From the NCBI GenBank assembly GCA_003508835.1, contig PUFA01000116.1, forward strand, positions 5,022,001 through 5,086,000: a stretch of DNA of 64,000 bases. Direction: 5' to 3'. The position numbers and the translations under genes were made by a program. Source of the stretch: Eonycteris spelaea. Lineage: Eukaryota > Chordata > Mammalia > Chiroptera > Pteropodidae. Under the pieces are notes generated by a model. The model was not told the DNA's origin. It was given only the letters and a program-made list of their open reading frames with translations, and did not search any database. Below, one piece after another: positions 1-11,276 of this stretch (positions are counted from its first letter, which is position 1; every line of letters begins with the position of its first letter).

Positions 1-119
1 ATAGTAGAAACAATCAGTAACGAAACAGTTTAAAATGGAAGGGTCTAGGAAAACAAAAAGAATTTTACTTCCTTCGGCAGAAATCATGACTGAGTTATAT
101 AATATCTAAGTTCCATATT

Positions 120-848
120 CATGGGTTGAAAGAATTAATATTTGAAAATTAACAAAAACTCAAAGTTATCTAGACAGTCAACATAGTCCCCACCAAGGTT
201 CCAATGGCATTTTTTACAGAAGTAGAAAAAAATCCTAAACTTTGAAGGAACCGCAAAAGACCTTGAGGAGCCAAAGCAATCCTGAGAAAGAAGAGACCAG
301 AGACATCACATTTCCTGCAAGGCCACAGTAATCAAAAGTATAAGTATTGCATAAAAACAGACACAGAGGCAATGGAACAGAATCCAGTGCACGGAAACAA
401 ATTATATCGTACAGTCTACTAGTATTATACAAGAGAGCCAAGGTCAGTGGAAGAAAGGCTCTCTTTAATAAATGGCGCTGGGAAAATTGAATATTCTCAT
501 ACAAAAGAATGAAACTAGTCCCCTGTTTTCTATGATAAAACCAACCTTGAAAGGAGTAAAAGCTTAAATAGAAGACCCAAAAACAAATAACTCCTAGAAG
601 AAAACAAAGGAAAACAGATCATTGAAGTGAGTCTTGGCAATGAATTTTTGGATATGGCACCTAAAGCACAAGCAACTAAACCAGAAATCAAAAAGCGGAA
701 CCTAATCAAACTTAATAGCTTCTGCCCAGCTACAGAAATGATCAACAAAATTAAAGACAACTAAGGAATGGGAAAAAATATTTGCAAAACAAGTATCTTA
801 TAAGGGGTTAATATCCCAAATATATGAAAAACATTACAATGCAATAGC

Positions 849-882
<34 letters not shown>

Positions 883-1925
883 TAATATAAAAAATTGAAC
901 AAAGGACCTAAATAGACATTTCCCAGGAAGACATTCATATTGCCAACAGGTACCTGAAAAGGTGCTCAACAAATCTAATCATCAGGGAAATGCAAACCAA
1001 AAACACAGTGAGATGTCACCTCATACCTGTTAGAATAGGTATCATCAAATCACAAGAGATGAGCATATACTGGTGAGGATATGAGAAATGGGGTCCCATC
1101 TGCACTGTTGGTAGGACTTTAAATTGGTGCAGCCACTGTGGAAAACAGTATGGGAGCTCCTTATAGAAATATAGAACTACCATATTATCCAACGATTTCA
1201 TTTCTGGGAAAATATCGGAATGAAAAAATCGTATCTCTAATGGATCCGCACCTCCATGTTCATTGCAACATTATTCATGATAGCTGAGTCATGAAAACAC
1301 CCTAAGTGTCCATCAATGGATGAATGGATGAAGAAGTTGTGTTATGTACATACACACCCACATATAAACACACACACACACACATAATGGAATACTCAGC
1401 CATTAAAACAAGAAAATCCTGCCATTTACACAACATGAGTGGACCTTGAGGGCATTAGGGCATTTTACTAAGTAAAATAACTCAGAGAAAGACAAGTACT
1501 CTATGATCTCACTTACACGTGTGATGAAAAAATAAATAAAAACAAATTCATTGATAAGGACGAGATTTTTGGTAATCAGAGGAGGGCAGGTGGTGGAAGG
1601 AATCTGAAGAAGGTGCTAAGAAGATACAGACTTCCAACCATGAGGGAAATAAGTACAGGAGATGTAAGGTACAACCGAACGATGACAGTCCTCAATGCTG
1701 TGTGATATACCTGAAAGTTGTTAATGAAGTAAATCCTAAGAGTTTTAATTGAAAGGAAAAAAAAACACTTTATTTCTGTCTCTACAGATGATGGGTATTA
1801 ATCAGACTTACTGTGATCATCCCACAATGTTTGCAAGTCGAATCATTACGCCTACACCTTGAACTTCTACAGTGCTGTTTGTCAATTATATCTCAATAAA
1901 ACCAAACAAATCTGAAAAAAGAGAA
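120..1925 (+). mobile_element. LINE-1 3' part (ORF2 C-terminal region plus 3' UTR)
   Basis: Reads as a decayed L1 ORF2 3' end on the plus strand. Recognisable blocks include the reverse-transcriptase-to-C-terminal stretch around 200-780, the 'gggaaatgcaaaccaaaaacacagtg' type block near 990 (called by position), 'ggtgcagccactgtggaaaa' near 1127, and the 'gtccatcaatggatgaatgg' block near 1308. The 3' UTR ends with 'caattatatctcaataaaa' near 1884-1902. Many stops make it dead. Only its portion from 1194 onward recurs at 25411 and 49156, so the duplication joint lies inside this element. Confidence 0.88.
848..881. repeat. (AAT)n microsatellite
   Basis: About eleven AAT repeats inside the L1 ORF2 fragment of unit 1. 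This part of the element is absent from units 2 and 3. Confidence 0.95.
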
Positions 1926-2934
1926 TAAGAAAGGTCATAGCCTAGAATGAAAAATGAGGAGGAAACAGACTCATCTTGCTTTAACTCAATCCTTAATAGT
2001 GTAACGGGCATTATACCTGAAATCCAAAATACAAGAATTTGTTATTTAAACCAAAAAGCAGTGGTTGACCTCAAAAGTAAGAATTAGCATAAACTTTAAA
2101 AGCAGATAATAGAAACAAATTATTGCAAAGTGCTAACTCAGTTTGCATCTTCACATATGACAGCATCAATTAGTAGCAACATACTCAGTCTCAGAATTTT
2201 ATAATAGCCTCGATAAACAAGATAATATCAGGAAATATGTGACTCGAGACATGTGGGAGCCTCCCAAAGTCCACTTGAGGTGCTTTGACACAATCTCAGG
2301 GTGGCAGGTGGTGTGGCAATGACCCAAATGTAGTCAGTGGAGTGGGCCCCGTGTAGAGAAAGACCGCAGGAAAAGGGAAGATCAATACAAAGCACAGACC
2401 AAGGTCAGGGAGCAGCAACGGTCTGTGCGTCCGTAACGAGCTTCAGGGGAAGTGGAGCCTGAGCCTCTGGCATGAGGATTCCAGTCACTGGCGATGCGTT
2501 GTCCACATCCAGAGGATGGCTCAGGGGACTAGTCATCGATAACCCTGACCAGCCCTCTTGCTCTGATCTCATGTTCCCCACTCAACAGTTAGGTAATGAA
2601 TTATCTTCTAGACTAGATATTCTACAAAGAAAGATGTTGATCAGCAAGTTCTTGTACATTGTGCTGCTGCATTTAAAATTGTACATCAATGAACATTTAG
2701 CTGTTCTGGCTTATGCATTGTCTTCTTGTGCTTTGGATGGCATGATGCAGTCCTGAGCCAAATTTCCAAACTATGACTAGACACTAAATCAAGGTAAATA
2801 TATTGAAGACAGACTCAGGAAAAGAAACAGATCTTCTCCTAACAGCAGTAGATAAGATGTCTGTTTTCATATAAGAGTTGTTTATAAGTGGTCAAATAAC
2901 CTAAACATATATAAAATTTAAATGACAGATCTAA
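1926..2934. other. Non-coding stretch between L1 and 5S-SINE, unit 1
   Basis: No gene recognised. It is conserved in units 2 and 3 (26151-27183 and 49891-50926) with moderate divergence and many small indels. Around 2250-2560 it is less AT-rich. The short ORFs here are not preserved between units. Confidence 0.6.
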
Positions 2935-3132
2935 GTCTACAGCCATGCTACTCTGAATAAGCCCAACCACATCTGAACTCGTAAGCTAAGCATGGATGGG
3001 CCTGGTCAGTACTTGGTCAGTACCTGGTCAGTACTAGAAAGACCAGATGCTGTAGGCATAAAAAATTGTATGCTGACAAGGACCTCGCAATTTGTGAGGT
3101 CAACCAAGGGTTGCCTAGCCTAAAAAATAATG
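2935..3132 (+). mobile_element. 5S-rRNA-derived SINE, unit 1 copy
   Basis: The first 120 bp resemble vertebrate 5S rRNA: 'gtctacagccatgctac' start, 'aagctaagcatggatggg' internal region, 'gtgctgtaggc'-like end (here gatgctgtaggc). A non-5S 3' body follows, ending in an A-rich tail and a microsatellite. In this copy the intermediate-element region is disrupted by a short tandem triplication of a ggtcagtac-containing motif (about 3002-3034). The Pol III internal promoter is therefore probably dead. The same insertion is present in the other two units, so it predates the duplication. Confidence 0.75.
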
Positions 3133-3192
3133 TATACATATATACATACATACATACATACATACATACATACATACATACATACATACATA
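3131..3192. repeat. (CATA)n microsatellite at the SINE tail
   Basis: About fifteen tetranucleotide repeats following the SINE A-rich tail. At the same site units 2 and 3 have a (GAAT)n array instead, so the tail microsatellite differs between lineages. Confidence 0.93.
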
Positions 3193-5609
3193 AAGAGATT
3201 TAGAAGTCCTAACACATGGCCAGAAGCAGTCTGTGGTGCTGAGCTCTGTGAGGTTTTTACCGTGAAGATGCTGTTCTGGAGAAAGTGAAGGATAAATACA
3301 AAGGTGCACAGTAAACATAAAAATCCTAGAAGTAAATTTTGAGAGTTACTGACCCCCATGAATCTCCAACTTGTGGCACCAGGCTCTAACAACTCAGTAT
3401 CTTTTCTACTTTTTCCATTTCACCATAAATACTTATTCTCCAAGCTGCAGGAAATCTAACATATTCAATGAGTACATTCTAGCTGTCTGACATTGTCAAT
3501 GCTACGCTTCTTGAGATATATGTAAAAAACACTGATGTACTACCCATTTGGCTTCATTTCCATCGCAATAAAAATGTTCTCATATATTTAAGATGAATTG
3601 TAACAGTATTTACAGTAAGTAAATGCATAATTTATACAATAACAAACACGTAATTCTCCTGAAATGTAGCATCCATCCATAACACACAATACCCTAATTT
3701 TCTTTGGGCAGGAAAATTATTCCATAGGTTCCATCTAAATCCATAATACAGAAATTTCTTCTTTCTTTTTGAGTCATCTTTTCCAAGTTAATCTCTGACA
3801 CATGAACTTTTCTCACCAATAAATATTGACCAAATCCTAAATCCCTTTATATAATTTGCCTAAGAAATCTACATCTAACTATTAGCATAGATTATGAATG
3901 ATGAGAATATATGTTTAACACTAACGGAAAGTATTTCTCTAACACGTAAAGAAAGGCAGCCAGTAACAGAGTGACCGTCACAAAGCCCAGACGCCAAGCA
4001 CATGTAAGAGGAATTCATGATAAATCAGTAAGGCCACCTGTTAGCGCCCCCTGGAACCAAGCACCTCAGAAGGGGAGGTTTCTATGGGAGCTGCAAGCCT
4101 CACTTCAGTGCCTGATGAAAATGGGGCAGAATCCTCCGAAAAGCAGGTCTGGGTCTCTGATGGGCTCAGACTAGTTGGCAGCTCCTGAGGCCTCACTGGA
4201 GGGCGGGCTGGGGATGCGGCACACGCCTCCTCCTCCGGGAAGGGGACACACGGCAACGCTCTTCTTCTAAGTCTGCTCTCAGCCCGGCAGCCACACGAGC
4301 AGGAAACACAGCCAGCCACAGAGCACACCGCTGAGACACCGCCACTCGTTACAGGCCCTGAGCACTCGGCATCCTTGGAAGTTCGTGAAGCTCAGCACTG
4401 CCCCCGGTCCCCCAATCTCCAGGACGGTCCAGTGAGCCCACGATGAGGCAGAACCAGTGTGACAATGAGTAAGCCCCTGGCATTAACCTCCGTGGTTCAG
4501 CTCCTCCGCTCTGTGTCCTGGGCCCCTGGTTTTGCAGCAGAGCTGGGATGAAAGGACCCAGAGAAACCAGCTGATCGCGAGTCCCCACCCAAGTTGGAGA
4601 TGCTGCAGAGAACTGTTATGGAGGCTGGGTGGATCGGGGACTCCAAAGGGAGGCCCAGGTTTCCCAGGGGGCTTATTAAACCTGCCTGAGGGAGGGCTGT
4701 CCAGGGCACACGGGCGTTCTAGGTAACCTCTCATCTCTACTGAGAAGTGGGGAGATTCTGAGTCCAGTCCCTGGGGAAGAGACACCAGGATCTTCCTCAA
4801 GGCATCTTCCAGCAGAAGCTCCACGTGTCTCTGGGCCTGGGAAATGGTTTGCTACCTAAGACCCTGCAGGGGGAAGCGGTGAGGGGGAAGGGTGGAGGGT
4901 AGAGGAGAGGTTGACAGGATAGAAGGGGTCAAATATGTGGTGACAAAAAGAACTCTAACGATGGGAGTTGAACACACAGTGTAAATGCATATATGCCTTA
5001 CTGTTAACGTGTATAGCTGAAACATTGGATTTCGTTAAACAATGCCACCATAAAATAAATTTAAGAAAAAAACACCCTGCCATATTTCTTTGTACTCTAC
5101 TGTATTTTCATACAGGACATAAGAGAGTCAAAAGGGTATTTGAAAATCTCCTATCAATTGATCATGTAATTTATAGTAATTTACAGTAATTCGCTGTGGT
5201 GACAATAAGTTCACTGCGGTGTGACTCCTGACTATGGGGCTAGGATTTCAACCTGGGGCAAACTGCGCACCGTTAATTAAGTTTTGAGAACGTGTCCACT
5301 TGTATCTATCTACATACCCACTGTGAGAAGAAACAGGGAAAGGAATATCCTCCATTATAAAGAAATCGGCATCCGGGTTAACCATGATTATCTTGTGAGT
5401 TTTGTGACGGTGATTCATTCCCTTCTTTCCAGTGTAACTGATAGAAAACTACTTTCTAGACCTAGTGAGCTGATGATCTGGACTTAAGTCCCTAGGTTTT
5501 TCTCAAGAAAAGTTGGTTTTCTGCCGTTTTTGACTTTCCTTTTTTCCTTTTTCAGCTTTAACACTTTAAGAGAGTAGGTATTCAATGGCCCTCTTAAGTG
5601 AAAATAACA
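3193..5609. other. 2.4-kb segment present only in unit 1
   Basis: Units 2 and 3 join directly from the SINE tail ('agtcc') to 'attcactgatac'; unit 1 has about 2.4 kb between. The outer parts are AT-rich. The central part (about 4000-4900) is GC-rich with clustered CpG and a CTCF-like motif. ORFs of 67-113 codons overlap on both strands in the GC-rich part, and none resembles a family I know. A degenerate retroposon-like end, 'ataaaataaatttaag', lies near 5052. Confidence 0.7.
4042..4054. promoter_or_regulatory. Candidate CTCF-binding motif
   Basis: 'tagcgccccctgg' matches most of the CTCF core in reverse orientation (TAGCGCCCCCTNGTGG). The final GTGG is replaced by a weaker continuation. It lies at the edge of the GC-rich block found only in unit 1. 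Motif match only; occupancy is unknown. Confidence 0.4.
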
Positions 5610-7671
5610 TTCACTGATACATCAGAGACTCCTAACTTTCTATGACGGCATGGACCGCTTTATAGCCAGTGCTATGGATCTCCTTGTCACTGTCCACTGC
5701 AGTTCACACACACCACAAATGCACAAATGCACGCCAGGATCCACTGAGCTTCTGGGGACTGTCCATGTGTCCTGTAGAGCTCATAAACTCTCGACAAAGA
5801 AGCCCTAAACCAGATAAACATTGATGCTCTAATTATGATTTCATATTCTGATCACCAGGATTACCATCGAAATGGTTAACCAAGGAAGGTTGGCATGCTC
5901 ATTTCTGACTCCATGTAAGAATAAATTTTTTAAGGACTAAATATCAACCCCTATTAAAAAATAACCTAATCCCTTTATTGAAATGACAATATTTGTTCAA
6001 TAATATAAAACACTTGATGCAATTAAGCAGTTTCTCTTAATCCCCAAATTCCTAACTGTTCTCCAGTGTTTAACTCACTACAGCTTGATAGAATTTATTT
6101 TTTTTACTCTAGGGTTTAACTTACCATCAAAACATTCCTATAATTGTGCTTAGAAGCCTTTACTTATCTCCCAGTGTTATAGCTTTTCAAGTAGCTGAGA
6201 CCTGACTATATCTCTAAATAACCTTAAAAAATATAATTTGGAAATGATATTAATTTACTTCATACACCTTTAAAAGTGTTTTTTCTTCCATTAGAAAAAT
6301 AAGCAATAAAATTCTTAAAATTTTGTCTATGTATTTAGCCACAAAAGATTGAGTGTGTTCATTTTTTTCCCTTTCATTAGGAAGAAATTTGGCAACTAAA
6401 TAAATACCTCACTTAACCTTGTTCTTTGAGATTATAGTAATGTACATGGCACTCTATATAGAGTATGAAGAAACTCCTGTTTGAAAGGCTATCATCTGAG
6501 ATTTGTTCATGGCAAGGATAACCAATAAATCATGTACGTTCCCTGTTTTCTTTCCTTCTTACTCTCCAAAGGATCAATGGGCTTTCTATAGTTTATGTAT
6601 TTCTTTTATCCAGCACATTTTCATGTACTTGTTCCTGGGAATATTCTCCTTTGAACTCCTATATCTCTATTTTCTAAACACAATTGAGAGGCCTTTTTAA
6701 TACCCACACATTATATTAGCAGTAGATTTTGCCAATCCTTCTGGATTTCTACAAGACACTTGGTTTTCCCTTTGAAATCCGAAATGGGGGAAAAAAAATA
6801 GATTGATTTCATGGAGGGGATATTGGAACATGTATAAAGAATTTTTTTTTTATCTCAGATTCAGAAGATGGTGAAGTTGAACAATGTCATTCTGTGGTAT
6901 CTAGAAATACTGGTCCAAGATGAAGCAAAGATCTGGATTCTTTAATCTCCAGTCGATTTAGCACTGAAGAGAAGAAACAATGACTCGGCCTTATTTCCCA
7001 TACCCCAAGAAAGTACAGACTTTCATAGGCTGATCTAGGGTTCTCTGTTTATGCTCACATCCTTTATAGTGGCTGACCAAGCAGGAAAAAATAAATTATT
7101 TTGCTCAGAAAGTATTCTCAATCAGTCGATCAAGACCAAGAACTCTTGTTCCAGTAAAATGTTAATAAGTGTTGTGAAAAAAAATGTGATTAAATAAGTT
7201 TGAAAGACAGTGACTAAAAATTGAGACGGAATTCTTCTTTGCCATGGGAATTTTCACAGTTTCATGATGCTAACAGGAATTGTGAAGCATAACATGAGGC
7301 AGCTAAAATGACTACATCTCAACTCATGATCAACACCTTCTTGAAGGGCTAGTGGAAACCACTTTGGAAACATGGGGTTGGACCATAGCTTGATGAAGAT
7401 AGTATAATGGGTTAGTTTTCAAAATCCTGGTCCATTTGTCCAGCTGCGTCACAATTTGCTACTGTTGATATTTTAAGACAGATTTCTAGAATCATCCCAC
7501 ATCTACTGAATGAGAGTAATCTAACAGTGGGACAGGAGGTATTTCCACTTTAATAAATGTCTTAGATAATTCACATGCTGCACTGGGTTGGGAATCTCTA
7601 GAGATACCTACCTAGGTTACTGTCACCCTCGATATCATAATCTTTTCATAAAGCTCTATTATCAGCATTTG
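5610..7671. other. AT-rich non-coding stretch, unit 1
   Basis: No gene or clear repeat recognised. Conserved in order in units 2 and 3 (27429-29511 and 51176-53250). By eye it is noticeably diverged up to about 7320 and nearly identical beyond. This marks the left identity switch. Confidence 0.6.
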
Positions 7672-8062
7672 CTTTGAGTAACCTTCACTTCTGAGTTCCT
7701 GAGGCTACAGATCAGTGGATTGACCATGGGATCGCATAACTGTGAGATACGAGGAGACAAGTCTTTTGCTTCATGGGGTTCCCATATCTTGGCCCAACAT
7801 ACAAGATAATGGCTGTGCCCTAAAAGAGTCCAAACACAATGGTGGATGAGCAGAAGGAGAAGGCTTTTCTTTGACCCTCCCCTGACTGGATCCTAAGGAT
7901 GGCACAGAAGAAGCGCATTTAAGAGATTACGACTGATGAGAAAGGTCCCAATAGCATGGAAATGGCTCCTGCCAGCATTATAATCTCATCAACATGGGTA
8001 TCTGCACAGGCAAGAATCTGAAAGGCCATGATTTCACAGAAAAAGTTTTTTAGCAAAGTTTC
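7672..8062 (-). pseudogene. 5'-truncated OR2A-like olfactory receptor relic (psi-OR-C), unit 1
   Basis: Read on the minus strand from 8062, it starts in the second extracellular loop with the OR motif NFFCEI and then ILACADTHVDEI. It continues through a TM5-like stretch, the RKAFSFCSS motif at TM6 (canonical KAFSTCSSH), a GTAIILYVGPRYGNP loop and, after a frameshift, NPLICSLRNSEVK of TM7. In-frame stops follow 'SSVVIS', 'VFGLF' and 'PWSIH'. Nothing OR-like lies beyond 8062, so TM1-TM4 are missing. The loop and TM7 motifs place it in the OR2A group. Copies in units 2 and 3 share the stops and truncation, so it was dead before duplication. Confidence 0.85.
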
Positions 8063-8570
8063 ATAGCATAGTGGTTGCTCTAGATATTATATATACATAT
8101 GACATTCGATTGATGTCACTTTTAAGCCAGTTTGAGTGAAGTATGGAAACCTTACTTCCTTTTGTGTCATATTACTCTCTTCAATTTATAACTGTCTTCA
8201 ATATTTACTCTACATAAATTTAGCATAGCACCAGACAATGCTTAAATTTTTGTCTGAACCATCAAACAGACTTCCGGAATTACAGGATGATACATGTCTA
8301 TTGCTCTAACCCACTACATCTGTGGCAATATATTCCAGCAGAAATAAGAAAGTAATACAGAAATGATCATGTTTTATTTTCAGTATGTTATAAAAATAAA
8401 CCCATTTCTAACTTCTGTAGGTACCCTAATAAAAATTCAAAAGGAAATTGATGGCTTCTGGTGTTTATGTGAGCATATAAAGAGATTGGAAATCATCACA
8501 CTAAAAATATTCTGAACTGAAAATGAAAAACTTCATCATTAAAGAGAAACTGATGAGGTGCACTTCATCT
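8063..8570. other. Non-coding stretch with a deletion scar, unit 1
   Basis: No gene. Near 8268 the sequence jumps from a position equal to 30103 in unit 2 to one equal to about 31998. Unit 1 therefore lacks about 1.9 kb that units 2 and 3 keep. Confidence 0.7.
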
Positions 8571-9366
8571 GAATTTTTAAACAATTGCTCTGTGAAAGAC
8601 ACTATATAATATGAAAAGTGAAGCCACAGACTGGAGAAAAATCTTTATACATAGACAAAAAATAACTTGGTTTGAAAATATACAAAGAATTCTTAAACTT
8701 CAACAATAAAATAATGAATACCTCAATTAAAAAGCATTCCCAACCCTCTAACAATACTTCTTCAAAGAAGACATACAGAAAACAGGTATATGAAAGGATG
8801 CTCCGCATCGTTTGCCATCAGGGATATGCAAATTAACACAACAGTGAGATTTCACTCGGTACCTATTAAAATGGCTGAAATCCAGTGTTTAGAGCACTGA
8901 CAGCACTAAACACTGATGAGGATGTGGAGCAACAGAAACCCTCAACATTGCCGGAAGGAATGCAAAACGAATGGTAGAGCCACTTTGAAAGGCAGTTTGA
9001 CAATCTAAAAAATAAAACATATTCTCGCCATGCGATCTACCACTTGCACTACTTGGTATTTACCCAAATAGTTGAAAACATGTCCACACTAACACATGCA
9101 CACAATGTTTCAAGAAGCTTCATTCATGAAGGCCTAAATTTGGAAGTAATTGACATGCCCTTCAGTAGCTGATTGGGTAAATTAATTGCGGTACATCCAA
9201 ACGAGGGAATAGCGTTATGAAGAGAAAGAAGCCAGATGCAGCACGCCGGTGGGGCATGTGGATAATGGGGCAGGTTCTGCACGTGTGGAGCCAGGGGTGC
9301 ACGGGAAATCTTCGTACTTTCCACTCAAGTTTCCTGAATCTCAAACTGCTCTAATAAATAAAGCTC
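8571..9366 (+). mobile_element. LINE-1 3' end (first of two head-to-tail pieces), unit 1
   Basis: Old L1 ORF2 C-terminal region and 3' UTR. Recognisable blocks are 'gaagccacagactggag' near 8621, 'gatatgcaaattaacacaac' at 8823, 'gaggatgtggagcaacaga' near 8918, and the 3' end 'aaactgctctaataaataaa' near 9343. The AATAAA signal and terminal A-rich tail lie next to the second L1 piece. Confidence 0.82.
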
Positions 9367-9731
9367 ATTAAAGAAAAATGGGCAAAAGATATGAAGAGAT
9401 ACTTCACCAAGGAAGACATACGGATGGCAAGAAAGCACCTGTGAAGACACTCAATTTCGTATGTCACCAGAAAATTTCATATTACAACAAAAATTAGGTA
9501 CAACTGCCCATCTACTAGCATGGCAAAACTCCAAAATCCTGACAGTACCAAATGCTAGCAGGATGTGGAGCAATGGGAATTCTCATTTATTGCTGATAGA
9601 AATACAGAATGAAACAGCCACTCTGTAAGAAATAATGGTAATTACTTACAAAACTAAACATACTCTCACCGGATGATTCAGCAAGTTATATCCAGAGAAG
9701 CTTAAAACTCATATACACAGAAAAACATGCA

Positions 9732-10230
9732 CACAGACGTTTAGAGCAGCTTTATTCATAATTATTATACAACTTGGAAGTTACAAAGGTGTCCTCCAAC
9801 AGGTGAATGAATGTACAAACTGTGCTATATCTGCCCAAAAAATATTATTCAGCAATAAAAAGCAATGAATGGTATTTCATTGTATTTAGGCTTCCATGAT
9901 GTTTGGTAAGAAGTCAGCTATATAATCCAATTGCTTTGCCTTCTAAGGTAATTCATTATTTTTCCCAGACAATTGTAAGGCTTTTCATTTATCTTTCATG
10001 TTCAGTCATTTGACTAATATATTGCCAGTGAAATTTTCTTTATATTTATTCTACTGGACTTTTTCTGAGCTTTGTGAATCTGTATGCACACAGATGTTTA
10101 TAGCAGCTTTATTCATAATTATTATACAACTTGGAAGTTACAAAGCTGTCCTCCAACAGGTGAATGTATGTACAAACTGTACTATATCTGCCCAAGGAAA
10201 TATTATTCAGCAATAAAAAGCAATGACCTA
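9732..10230 (+). repeat. Split direct repeat (2 x ~140 bp) around a 215-bp insert, unit 1
   Basis: Left arm 9732-9871, right arm 10087-10230, visibly near-identical over most of their length. The insert 9872-10086 begins 'atttcattgtatttaggc' and ends 'gtgaatctgtatg'. Equivalents are 33464-33970 and 57171-57645. Confidence 0.85.
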
Positions 10231-10237
10231 TCAAGCC

Positions 10238-10302
10238 ACATACATACATGTGCCACACACACAGACTAACACATGCACGCACACACACACACACACACAC
10301 GC
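10238..10302. repeat. (AC)n microsatellite inside L1, unit 1
   Basis: A catacatg/(AC)n-rich tract with an uninterrupted AC run near 10279-10300. It splits the L1 3' sequence: L1 resumes at 'ccatggaaaagcctt'. Confidence 0.92.
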
Positions 10303-10460
10303 CATGGAAAAGCCTTAAATGAATATTTCTGTGTGAAAGAATCCAATCTAAAAATGCTACATCTGTTTGACTTCAACTATAGAACATTCTGGAGAAGATT
10401 AAAGTATGGATATGTTTTAAAAATCAGTAGTTGCTGGGCGTTTGGGAGTCGAGAATGAGG

Positions 10461-11276
10461 AATGAACAGTTGGTACACAAGGTGTGGGTGTCTGAAAAAA
10501 ACAGTTACCCTTCCCAGACTTTACTGACTGACTTCAGGAGGGGGAAGATATTTAGCCATGAACCTGGCTGGAGATTCCGGGGACCCCTCCAACCTCCTCC
10601 AGGAACGCAGCTTCTCTGAGATGGTGCACGTATTTTCTGCTGACGAGGTTCCCCTGCCTCCGCTCTGGAACCTGTAGACACTTGCTCGGCCTGTGTCTGC
10701 CTGAGATGCTACGACATCTCTAGGGCTGAGAAAAGCCAGAGTGCGTGCCTGCAGTGTTTCCACTGGCTCCAACGTGGCATCCACACTGCCATTCCCTTCA
10801 GTGCTCTGAGTCAGGCCACGCAGAAAGCAAACCCTCAGGACACGTCTGGAAAAGCCAGAATGCAGCATGTGTGGTCCATTCCTTTCCTTCCCTCTAGCGG
10901 AAGAGCCAGGACCTGGAAACTTTCTCTTGGCCCAGCCACACTGGGCCAGGGAGACAAGTAGCTAGGGCAGATAAAAGGCCATAAATGCGCATACTCACTT
11001 TGCTCTGTCTCTTCTAGGCTTTGCGCTTGTCTCGGGTGCTGCGACCTCTTTACTGGTTTCCGCTGTTCTCACAAAGGCCACGTGTTCCATGTATTCTTGT
11101 CTTCGTGGAGGAACAAGGGCCTGAGGATTCTTATTCTGCCCTCTGGCTGCTGTCCTCTGGGATCATCCCCATCTTTATACCACGCCTCTTCTCGGGGAAT
11201 CTTCCTGAGTTTTACTGCACCACCAGTCACATCTCTGAAGCGGGGAAAACCCACTGAACCTAAACTCGACCTTCCC
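10461..11276. other. 3' flank of OR-A with promoter/LTR-like block, unit 1
   Basis: A GC-richer stretch. Near 10971 is a TATA-like 'gataaaagg' followed by a pyrimidine-rich leader 'gctctgtctcttctagg'. The arrangement resembles the U3/R of an endogenous LTR in plus orientation, but I cannot define TG...CA ends or an LTR family. Any transcript would run antisense into OR-A. The block is almost unchanged in the three units. Confidence 0.35.

Larger units (their letters stand above)
9367..10460 (+). mobile_element. LINE-1 piece with internal duplication and templated insertion, unit 1
   Basis: It restarts in L1 ORF2 at 'aaaaatgggcaaaagatatg' and runs to 'tcagtagttgctgggcg'. Its 'cagctttattcataattatt' block occurs twice (about 9732-9871 and 10087-10230). 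The two are separated by about 215 bp that do not belong to this L1 position but match the ancient L1 stretch at 30297-30508. A microsatellite interrupts the 3' part. The same structure is present in units 2 and 3. Confidence 0.8.

Noticed and set aside
3115..3392. ORFs with Met-Tyr-Val-Cys repeats
   Set aside because: Translation of the (CATA)n microsatellite.
4483..4824. 113-codon minus-strand ORF in the GC-rich segment
   Set aside because: Overlaps other ORFs on both strands, low complexity of a GC-rich region, no recognisable domain.
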